Source: Calditrichota bacterium
Lineage (GTDB): Bacteria; Electryoneota; RPQS01
Assembly: GCA_020637445.1 (NCBI GenBank)
Contig: JACJVZ010000001.1
Location: forward strand, 620,001-684,000
Direction: 5' to 3'
Length of the DNA stretch: 64,000 bases
Position 1 is the stretch's first letter; each line of letters opens with the position of its first letter. The translations under genes were made by a program, and so were the position numbers. Under the pieces are notes generated by a model that was not told the DNA's origin, ran no database searches, and saw only the letters and a program-made list of their open reading frames with translations. Of this stretch, positions 16,196 through 23,398 are shown one piece after another.

Positions 16196-16953
16196 CAATT
16201 GGATTCGAACCGTTCGCGTTTTGTGTCGAGCAGCTTCGTGTTCTTTCGGAGAAACCGCAGAATGAAGAACATAGCAACGGATGATACAAGCAGTACATTC
16301 CAGATCATATCGACGCGGAAGACGTGTTCAACGAAATAGTGTTCGAAGAGATCAAGGATATAGAAAACGACAACGATTCCGACGAGGGAATAGAACTCAC
16401 TCCGCAGGCCCGCCTTGAAAGAGAACTCAATTCCCGGCTTCACCCAGTGTGAGAATTTGGGAAACCAGCACGGCGTACGGTTCGCCCATTCATTTAAAGA
16501 GTCGCCAAACTTGCCGCGCAAGTATTCTTCTTCAGTGGCAATGATTCTCTCGTAGTACAATACCAGCGCGAGACATCCTGCCAACGCAAACCAAATGGAC
16601 TTTGTAAACAGCAGAGCCGCCGTATACATGATCAAGTTGCCAAGATAGAGCGGATGCCGGACAAGCGAATACATTCCCTTCGTATTCAGCGCGTCTGCAA
16701 CCTGTCCCGCGCTGGTATTGCGACCGGAAGTGCCGGACTGGGCATAGCCGATCGACAGAAATCTAGTCAGGCTTCCGACCAAGGCAAGGCCAAAACACGC
16801 AAAATCCCACACCATATCATAAACATGGGATCCGCCGACATAAGACCTATAAAGCGAAAGCTGCCAAATACCGAAAGGAACAAGCAAGAGAGGAAGGTAG
16901 CTTCGATAACGGAAAAGAAACTGACCTTGGCGGCTCATTTCATTCAACAGCAT
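16195..16953 (-). CDS. Isoprenylcysteine carboxyl methyltransferase-like membrane protein
   Basis: 252 aa with about five membrane segments. The C-terminal half has the ICMT/PEMT-family SAM-binding pattern: GMYSLVRHPLYLGNLIMY (about 121-138) and an EEYLRGKFGDSLNEW motif ending in a Trp-Phe-Pro (about 176-200). Members methylate small, often lipid or isoprenoid, substrates; the bacterial substrates are mostly unknown. The start at 16953 is supported by AGGGAG six bases upstream; longer reading-frame extensions run into glyS. It follows glyS by 22 bp on the same strand. Confidence 0.75.
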   Translation of the reverse strand: MLLNEMSRQGQFLFRYRSYLPLLLVPFGIWQLSLYRSYVGGSHVYDMVWDFACFGLALVGSLTRFLSIGYAQSGTSGRNTSAGQVADALNTKGMYSLVRHPLYLGNLIMYTAALLFTKSIWFALAGCLALVLYYERIIATEEEYLRGKFGDSLNEWANRTPCWFPKFSHWVKPGIEFSFKAGLRSEFYSLVGIVVVFYILDLFEHYFVEHVFRVDMIWNVLLVSSVAMFFILRFLRKNTKLLDTKRERFESN

Positions 16954-16975
16954 TCGGATCTCCCTGCAATGTTCA

Positions 16976-18388
16976 TCAAGATGCAGCGAGCTTCGCCGCG
17001 ATCCAAACGGGCAGCTCGGCCATCTTGATTCTGAACTGTTCAAGGGTGTCACGGTCCCGCATCGTGACCGTCTGGTCTTCTTTAGTTTGGTAATCGACAG
17101 TGACTCCCCACGGTGTGCCAATCTCGTCCATTCTGCGGTAGCGGCGTCCGATAGAACCGGAATGGTCCACGAAGACGGCTCCGACTCTGCGAAGATCACT
17201 TGCAAGCTGATCGGCGATCTCTGCCAAGCCGTCCTTTTTCACCAGTGAAAAGACGCCTGCCTTATACGGAGCAATGGAAGGAGACAACCTTAGCACGGTG
17301 CGGGCCTCCCCGTCCTGTGTGTCTTCATAGTATCCGTCCACGAGGCAAGTTAGCAGCGTGCGATTCAGACCAGAAGACGTTTCTACTATGAAAGGAATGA
17401 ACCGTTCTTTAGTTTCATCGTCCAAATAGGATAAGTCTTTGCCCGAAAACTCAGAGTGTCGTTTGAGGTCGAAATTCGTTCGATTGTGAATACCTTCAAG
17501 TTCTTGCCAACCGAACGGGAATTCATATTCGATATCGTAAGCGTCCGCGGCATAGTGTGCGAGTTCTTGCGGCGTGTGTTGATGGAGCCGCAGCTTCTCG
17601 GGACGAATGCCGAGCTTCTTGTAGTACTCGAACCGCTTGTCACGCCACTTGACCAGCCAGTCCCCGGCTTCATTCGGCGGCACGAAGAACTGCATCTCCA
17701 TCTGCTCGAATTCGCGCGTACGGAAGATGAAATTTCCCGGAGTAATCTCGTTCCGAAACGCCTTGCCGATTTGCGCGATTCCAAACGGAAGCTTTACGCG
17801 CCCCGTATTCAGGACGTTTTGATAGTTGACGTAAATTCCCTGAGCGGTTTCCGGGCGGAGGTAGACGACGGCAGCGCTCTCTTCAACCGGCCCCAGAAAC
17901 GTCTTGAGCATCAGATTGAATTGACGAGGCTGAGTCAGGTTTCCGGTTGTCCCGCATGTGGGGCACGCGGCTTCACTCCAACGAATTTTCGCAAGCTGGT
18001 CAAGGTCGCCTTCCGCACCTTCGGGGATCTCGCCGTCCATCAAAGAAGCAAGTTTCTTCTTTTTTTGCCATTGCTTGATCAAGTCCTGCGCCTTGAAACG
18101 TGCCTTGCAGTTCTTGCAATCTACAAGCGGATCGACGAATCCGTCGACGTGGCCAGACGCTTTCCAAACTTGCGGGTGCATGAGAATTGCCGCGTCCACT
18201 CCGACGATATTGTCATGGAGTTGCGTCATCTCCCGCCACCAGTAGTGTGCAATATTGTTCTTCAGCGCAATACCGAGCGGGCCGTAGTCCCAGATTGATG
18301 CGAGACCGCCGTATATTTCAGAAGATTGAAAAACAAAGCCGCGCCTCTTGCAAAGGCTGACGACCTTGTCCATAACGCTTTGAGCCAT
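16976..18388 (-). CDS. glyS: Glycine--tRNA ligase, single-chain (alpha2) type
   Basis: 470 aa class II synthetase of the archaeal/eukaryotic-like homodimer type rather than the two-gene alpha2beta2 type. Visible features are FVFQSSEIYGGLASIWDYGP near the N-terminus, a four-Cys zinc site (CKNCKARF about 89-96 and CPTCGTTG about 142-149), motif 2 with FRNEITPGNFIFRTREFEQME, motif 3 ETSSGLNRTLL, and an anticodon-binding domain at the C-terminus (APYKAGVFSLVKKDG onward). It charges tRNA-Gly. It lies 12 bp after recO, in line with it. Confidence 0.96.
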   Translation of the reverse strand: MAQSVMDKVVSLCKRRGFVFQSSEIYGGLASIWDYGPLGIALKNNIAHYWWREMTQLHDNIVGVDAAILMHPQVWKASGHVDGFVDPLVDCKNCKARFKAQDLIKQWQKKKKLASLMDGEIPEGAEGDLDQLAKIRWSEAACPTCGTTGNLTQPRQFNLMLKTFLGPVEESAAVVYLRPETAQGIYVNYQNVLNTGRVKLPFGIAQIGKAFRNEITPGNFIFRTREFEQMEMQFFVPPNEAGDWLVKWRDKRFEYYKKLGIRPEKLRLHQHTPQELAHYAADAYDIEYEFPFGWQELEGIHNRTNFDLKRHSEFSGKDLSYLDDETKERFIPFIVETSSGLNRTLLTCLVDGYYEDTQDGEARTVLRLSPSIAPYKAGVFSLVKKDGLAEIADQLASDLRRVGAVFVDHSGSIGRRYRRMDEIGTPWGVTVDYQTKEDQTVTMRDRDTLEQFRIKMAELPVWIAAKLAAS

Positions 18389-18400
18389 GTTGTATCGAGA

Positions 18401-19093
18401 TTAGCTTTTGGTTTGTCTTGCCCAACGCAACGCTTCCACGGCGCGGGAGGGGACAGTGACGTGAAGATTACTTGACAAATAGTGGAACAGCCAACGCGTG
18501 ATTTCGCGCTCGGCCGTGGGGGAGACTCGCAGACGCGCGGCGACGTCAAAATCAGACTGAATCAGCTTACGCAGCACAGCCGTTGACTCGCCGGTTAACT
18601 TGACAGGCGATTGAATATCCTCAATCTTGCCATTCAGAGCGAAGCCCAATTGCGAAAGCAGCACGACATGGAATTTCCAAAATACCGGCCAGCGTGCGGT
18701 GTTCGGAAGTTCGCAAGCTCTAAGTAACTTTGAGGCAGCGGCAAAAATCTCGGGATGAGGATCATCGTCGCTTTGTGTGCGCAAAACAAGCTCAACACAA
18801 GAACTCGCCATGACCAGCGGCTCCAATGCCGAACGAATTCCAAAATGCGCGTCAAGGAGCGACATTTCCCGCACAATTTGCAAGTCTCGGGCAGGCTTGT
18901 GCGCCCAAACAAACTCCATCTCGTAGCCCGGTTCTGGAACGAGCACCGTGCCATTCTTAACTTTCCGGCGCGCGCCCTTGGCCATCAATCCGATTTTGCC
19001 GTGCCGTTCTGCAAACACCGTGAGAACCAGTGACGTCTCACTATACGGCGTCACCCGCAAAACAATCGCGGCGTCCCTAACAAGTTCACTCAT
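18401..19093 (-). CDS. recO: DNA repair protein RecO
   Basis: 230 aa. RecO works with RecR to load RecA on SSB-coated DNA. The N-terminal OB-fold gives RDAAIVLRVTPYSETSLVLT and HGKIGLMAKGARR (about 6-44), and the rest is the helical domain. No C-terminal Cys4 zinc site is visible, as in many RecO proteins. It shares a 4-bp ATGA overlap with rsmA, so translation is probably coupled. recR lies in the same window at 43.9 kb. Confidence 0.9.
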   Translation of the reverse strand: MSELVRDAAIVLRVTPYSETSLVLTVFAERHGKIGLMAKGARRKVKNGTVLVPEPGYEMEFVWAHKPARDLQIVREMSLLDAHFGIRSALEPLVMASSCVELVLRTQSDDDPHPEIFAAASKLLRACELPNTARWPVFWKFHVVLLSQLGFALNGKIEDIQSPVKLTGESTAVLRKLIQSDFDVAARLRVSPTAEREITRWLFHYLSSNLHVTVPSRAVEALRWARQTKS

Positions 19094-19956
19094 TGTTCCC
19101 GCGAACTAATTCGCAATCGGAGCTCGTTGCACAGCTCACACCATTCGGCGGGACTTAAAGTCTCAGGTCTGCGCGTGAAATCAAAATCAATTGTCTGCCA
19201 GAACGGATGAATGCCGGCCAATTGTGAAAGAGTAGACTTCAACATTTTGCGTCGCTGAGAAAACGTGAAGCGTACGGCGCGTTCAAACAATTTGTAATCT
19301 GTGGGGTAGTGCACAGGCTCGCGCATGAACTCCATTCGCACAACTCCGCCGTCGACTTGGGGAGTGGGGCGGAAGGCTGACGCTGGAACAATCGTGAACA
19401 AATCAACTTTTGCCTCGGCCTGAACAAAGACAGACAATTTGCCGTAGGTACGTGACCCTGAGTTGGCCGCCATGCGCTCGGCAACTTCGCGCTGCATCAT
19501 CAAGACGCCAAGCGAAAACCACGGCAGCGACTCGTCCACACGTGCCTCCCGATTGTGCTCGAGCATCCGATAAATGATGCCGCTGGAAAGATGATATGGA
19601 AGATTTCCAACAACCTTCAGCGGGGATATTCCACGGAGCGCGGAAAAATCATACTCCATGAAATCCGAATGCACAAGAGAAAAGTTTCCGCATTTGGCAA
19701 ATTTCTCAGTAAGAAACTCCTGCAGCCGGTTGTCAATTTCGACAGCGATGATCTTGGCGGGCGTATCAAGGAGCAGTTCGGTGAGAAAGCCGCGCCCCGG
19801 ACCGACTTCGACTATCGTGTCGCCGGGGCGAATTTGTAGGGCCGAAACAATCTCATGAGCGTATTGCCGCTCCGTGAGAAAACATTGTCCGAGACTCTTC
19901 TTAGGAAGAGGCGGAGTTTTCAAAACAGATAATCGAGCTGAATACGGAACGACCAC
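19090..19956 (-). CDS. rsmA: 16S rRNA (adenine1518/1519-N6)-dimethyltransferase
   Basis: 288 aa from the ATG at 19956. The KsgA/RsmA family dimethylates two adenines in helix 45 of 16S rRNA. Motifs are KKSLGQCFL, the SAM site VEVGPGRGFLTELLL, IAVEIDNRL, and the catalytic NLPYHLSS. The first ten residues overlap the preceding gene and have no family counterpart. A TTG at 19923, whose bases overlap that gene's TGA stop as TTGA, gives a start that fits relatives better and could be the true one. It overlaps recO by 4 bp at the other end. Confidence 0.94.
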   Translation of the reverse strand: MVVPYSARLSVLKTPPLPKKSLGQCFLTERQYAHEIVSALQIRPGDTIVEVGPGRGFLTELLLDTPAKIIAVEIDNRLQEFLTEKFAKCGNFSLVHSDFMEYDFSALRGISPLKVVGNLPYHLSSGIIYRMLEHNREARVDESLPWFSLGVLMMQREVAERMAANSGSRTYGKLSVFVQAEAKVDLFTIVPASAFRPTPQVDGGVVRMEFMREPVHYPTDYKLFERAVRFTFSQRRKMLKSTLSQLAGIHPFWQTIDFDFTRRPETLSPAEWCELCNELRLRISSREQ

Positions 19957-22478
19957 GCGCGTTGAACGACGTTGTCGCCTCCGAACGAACGGCCAGAAAC
20001 AGGATCGGGATAGGAGTTGCCGTCGCGGGCCTGAACGAAGGTCTTAGTCACCGGACTGTCGCCTGTCACCTTAAACCGTGCCGTCAGAGAATTTGAGAAG
20101 CGGTTTGTCAACGATACCCACCAGCGCGTGGATTTTCCATCCACTACGACAAACTCCGTATCTTCGAAGTTCCAAAGAAATCCGTCGTAAACGAGCCATG
20201 CGGCCTTAAGTTTCAAAGATGGCGCAAAATTGTGCGTCATTTCGATGCCGACGGCTTCCTGCGGCGAAGCGGATTGCGCATCAAGCGGATGCTCGCCCGT
20301 CGGATCAGGATCGCCAATCAAACGAGGGCGCGGAGTGAAACGGGTGTACCCACTCGCGTACATTAGCTGCAATTCGTCATAGCGGGACAAGCGGTACTCG
20401 AGGTTGATGCGGTTTTCGTACGTCAAGAACCCGGACGGCTGTTCGGGATCACTGTTCCAACGTCCTTGCAGTTTTTGGCGAAGGCGCAATTGGATAGGCC
20501 ACACCGGACGGTAGGTGATCTTTGCTACCCAGCGGTAATAATCCGCTTGGTCGGGAACACGAGTCCAGTTGTCAATTTCGCCAACGAGCAATATCGGCCG
20601 CGAAAGCTGGTAACGGGTTTCAAAATAGACACCTTGTTCCGCTTGTGGGCTTGCGGAATTGCGCTCGATTTGGGCGAACGTCGGAGTGGAAAGATAGAAC
20701 TCGTCTTCGTAGGTTGTGCCGTTGTATCTGGAGTAGTTCGCGAATCCGTGCGAATACGGATTGTCGTATCCAATAGAGTAGTCGCGATAGACTCCGAGCA
20801 GGGTCAGAGAATTCCACTGTGCGTGCGCTGACGCAACAAGTCCGTGCGGATCGTCACCTACGGCCAAAACTCCCCCGTTTTGTTCAAGCTCCGCGTATTC
20901 GAATTGGAACGTGTAATTATTGACAACTTGCATAAGGTCGAGACCGAACGTCCTGCGAATGCCGCGCGCACCGCTCCATATACCGCCGTCAACATCCGAG
21001 CGGTGACCGTTCAGAATTTCTGAATTCAGAATATTGTCGCCAATTTCATCGCGTTCCTGCGGGTCGATCACCGGGTAAATCGTCACAACCGTATCTTTGC
21101 CGGCCCTCGTAACCGCATCGTACTTGTATCCTTGGCCGAAGTCGGGTTTGATTGGGCGATCGTAGTCAAACTCCGTGGCAATGATTCCAACCGAGGTTCC
21201 TACCCACGGGCGATAAGCCAGTTCGCCGCCGACCGCAACTTCACGCACGGCATTGAGCATCGACTGCGTTCCTTCAAAGGCGGGAACAGTCACGGTGTCA
21301 CCGTTGGTCAGCTTCTGTTGTGTAGGATAAATGTCAAGATCGTCACGCGGTACAAGCGTAATCAACCGGTTGAGTGAACCGTCGGGATTAAGAATAGCGT
21401 CTTTCAACTGTGACGAAACAAACGCAATTCCCTTAAGTTTCCCATAAGACGCCTCCGCTGCCGCGCCTTTCAATGTAAACTCTTGCGATCTCGATAAGTC
21501 GGGAGCAATACCTGTGAGACGCTTGTCAAATCCGAACCCGGAGTATCGCGGATTGAAATAGTCGCCACTTTCCATTGCGACGCCTTGTCCCAGCGAAATC
21601 TGGTAATTCCCGACGTATACACGATCCAAACGCACGGGGCCGAGCGTATCTTTTTCAAGTCCCGCGAACCACTTGAACTCAGGAATTTGCGCGCCTGCTA
21701 CGTCCCAATAGATGGTCTGTTCACCGAGACTGCGGTGCCACAGAGCTCCGCCTTTGTATTTTGAATAATTCAAGCGAAGTTTGTGGCTCACGTCTGGTGT
21801 CGGATCAACCAACCGGGTAGGATCGATTGCAAGCTCTTCGTCGGCGAAAAACGGCGTGTCGTAGGCACGAAACGTATACGCACCATGCAGCTTTTTGCGC
21901 CGGACGGTCGGGTCATACGTCAAGTAGTTGCGTGCGTTGCGATAGCCCCACGACGACAACCCGGGAACTGCGCGCAAGTCACGCGAACCGCGAATTCCGC
22001 CTTGCAGTTTTACTTGATTGTAAATAGCCACTGCATCCGCGGGCGAAACGTTTTGCAAATCCATCAGTTCGTCGAGCGTCGCTTCGTTGACGTTCATCGG
22101 TTCAAGCATACGATCGATCCATTCGTCAACCAGGCCGACATTCGTGCCTTCTTCCGTGCCGAGATTTTCGATCCGGTAGTAGGCGTCTTCGATTCGGTCG
22201 AGACGGTCGTCACCGGGACGCGGAGGATTCACCCGCACCAAACTGCGCAAGCTCATCATCGTGATCGGGTCAATCTGAGGCAGGTCGTTAAGCTCGTAGA
22301 TGCTCTTGAACGGACCTTCGTAGACCATACGTTCCCAAATCGCATCAGCCTGTTCGGGCGTTATCGGCAATGCGTCAACTTGCGCGCGAGTCGCAGAGTT
22401 CAGATCAAGCACATCCTCGGCGAAGCAGAGCGACGTCAATACAAGCAGGGCGAGTATAAACCGGCCAAAACGCATCAT
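19920..22478 (-). CDS. Helix-hairpin-helix outer-membrane beta-barrel protein
   Basis: 852 aa. A signal peptide (about 1-20) is followed by two ComEA-like helix-hairpin-helix modules: DLNSATRAQVDALPITPEQA with a partner segment to about residue 80, and NVNEATLDELMDLQNVSPAD with AVPGLSSWGYR to about 182. The remaining 650 residues are rich in alternating aromatic/polar strands typical of a large outer-membrane barrel, and the chain ends in the C-terminal aromatic signature DYLF. HhH folds usually bind DNA without sequence preference. It overlaps the PorV-like gene by 4 bp. DNA uptake or surface DNA binding is an inference from the fold; the family has no settled function. Confidence 0.7.
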   Translation of the reverse strand: MMRFGRFILALLVLTSLCFAEDVLDLNSATRAQVDALPITPEQADAIWERMVYEGPFKSIYELNDLPQIDPITMMSLRSLVRVNPPRPGDDRLDRIEDAYYRIENLGTEEGTNVGLVDEWIDRMLEPMNVNEATLDELMDLQNVSPADAVAIYNQVKLQGGIRGSRDLRAVPGLSSWGYRNARNYLTYDPTVRRKKLHGAYTFRAYDTPFFADEELAIDPTRLVDPTPDVSHKLRLNYSKYKGGALWHRSLGEQTIYWDVAGAQIPEFKWFAGLEKDTLGPVRLDRVYVGNYQISLGQGVAMESGDYFNPRYSGFGFDKRLTGIAPDLSRSQEFTLKGAAAEASYGKLKGIAFVSSQLKDAILNPDGSLNRLITLVPRDDLDIYPTQQKLTNGDTVTVPAFEGTQSMLNAVREVAVGGELAYRPWVGTSVGIIATEFDYDRPIKPDFGQGYKYDAVTRAGKDTVVTIYPVIDPQERDEIGDNILNSEILNGHRSDVDGGIWSGARGIRRTFGLDLMQVVNNYTFQFEYAELEQNGGVLAVGDDPHGLVASAHAQWNSLTLLGVYRDYSIGYDNPYSHGFANYSRYNGTTYEDEFYLSTPTFAQIERNSASPQAEQGVYFETRYQLSRPILLVGEIDNWTRVPDQADYYRWVAKITYRPVWPIQLRLRQKLQGRWNSDPEQPSGFLTYENRINLEYRLSRYDELQLMYASGYTRFTPRPRLIGDPDPTGEHPLDAQSASPQEAVGIEMTHNFAPSLKLKAAWLVYDGFLWNFEDTEFVVVDGKSTRWWVSLTNRFSNSLTARFKVTGDSPVTKTFVQARDGNSYPDPVSGRSFGGDNVVQRAWSFRIQLDYLF

Positions 22479-23398
22479 GCACCCGGCTTCCAGAGTTTGC
22501 CCAAACTTTGCGGCACGTCAAATCCGACGCTGAATGTATGCGAAGGCGACAGCACCGGATGATACATGAACGCGTAATCTACAACTATGTCGCGGAAGAA
22601 GAGTCCGAAACCCGTAGTAAAAACATTCGGATTCGTCAGAACGCCGACACGAATATGGAACGGCTTGACCACCTGAAGATCGCCGCCCGCCTTAAACACC
22701 GTGCCGCCTTCCAATCGGCGTTCGATGTCAAAGGTTGAACGAACTCCGTAATACGGCTCGTACATCACACCCGCCGACAAGGAGCGGGGGAGATCGCGTT
22801 TCAAATCTCGTCCCATTTGCGGACGGTTTATGTTGTGGAATGCGCCGCCCAAGAAGAAGCGATCCCACACTTTTGCCGTTGCGCCGATGTCGAGACCAAT
22901 GGTGCTTGCGCTGCCGAGATCATATGAACCTGACGGTCCTTCTACGGATTCACCCAAGCTCCACGAAATGAGTTTAACCGCATAGCCGATACTCAGAGCA
23001 GAGTGGATGTCTTCCTGCAGCATGAGTCCGTGAGCGACGGAAATTTCCGTTTCACCGGAAATCGTCTCTCCGCCCAATCGAGTACTCAAACTCTGGATTG
23101 AGACGCCTATTGATCCGGCTTTTTTCGGAAGATATGTGTAACCGGAAGCCGAAAGATGCGAAAGAAAGCTAACGCTGTAAGGAAGGTGATACGCAAAGCG
23201 CCCGCCGGTACCGTGGCTGAGTCCGAGGCCCGCTGGATTCCAGAGAATTGCGTCGCTGCCGCGAGCGGCCGCCGTGTAAGCACCACCCATGCCTTGCGCG
23301 GCAGGAGTGGGAAGATTCGGATCGGAAATCAACTGCGCACTCGAAGTCTGCAAAGTTGCAAAAAGCGCGCACAAAGTAATCAGGAGTTTCTTCATCAC
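22475..23398 (-). CDS. PorV/PorQ-like outer-membrane protein
   Basis: 307 aa. The signal peptide ends in TSSA (about residue 21). The mature N-terminus has the FadL/PorV-type signature AAQGMGGAYTAAARGSDAIL followed by WNPAGLGL (about 35-62), then repeated amphipathic strands of a beta barrel. PorV and PorQ proteins serve type IX secretion by shuttling or attaching cargo; similar proteins in FCB bacteria without complete T9SS are also common. It lies between a secreted protein with a C-terminal sorting-type domain and the HhH barrel, with 4-bp overlaps on both sides. Confidence 0.75.
   Translation of the reverse strand: MMKKLLITLCALFATLQTSSAQLISDPNLPTPAAQGMGGAYTAAARGSDAILWNPAGLGLSHGTGGRFAYHLPYSVSFLSHLSASGYTYLPKKAGSIGVSIQSLSTRLGGETISGETEISVAHGLMLQEDIHSALSIGYAVKLISWSLGESVEGPSGSYDLGSASTIGLDIGATAKVWDRFFLGGAFHNINRPQMGRDLKRDLPRSLSAGVMYEPYYGVRSTFDIERRLEGGTVFKAGGDLQVVKPFHIRVGVLTNPNVFTTGFGLFFRDIVVDYAFMYHPVLSPSHTFSVGFDVPQSLGKLWKPGA

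Noticed and set aside
17456..18298. 280-codon open frame on the plus strand opposite glyS
   Set aside because: glyS on the minus strand is unambiguous; no domain or ribosome-binding site on the plus strand.
21783..22562. 259-codon open frame on the plus strand opposite the HhH and PorV-like genes
   Set aside because: No domain seen, spans two well-supported opposite genes; a shadow frame.
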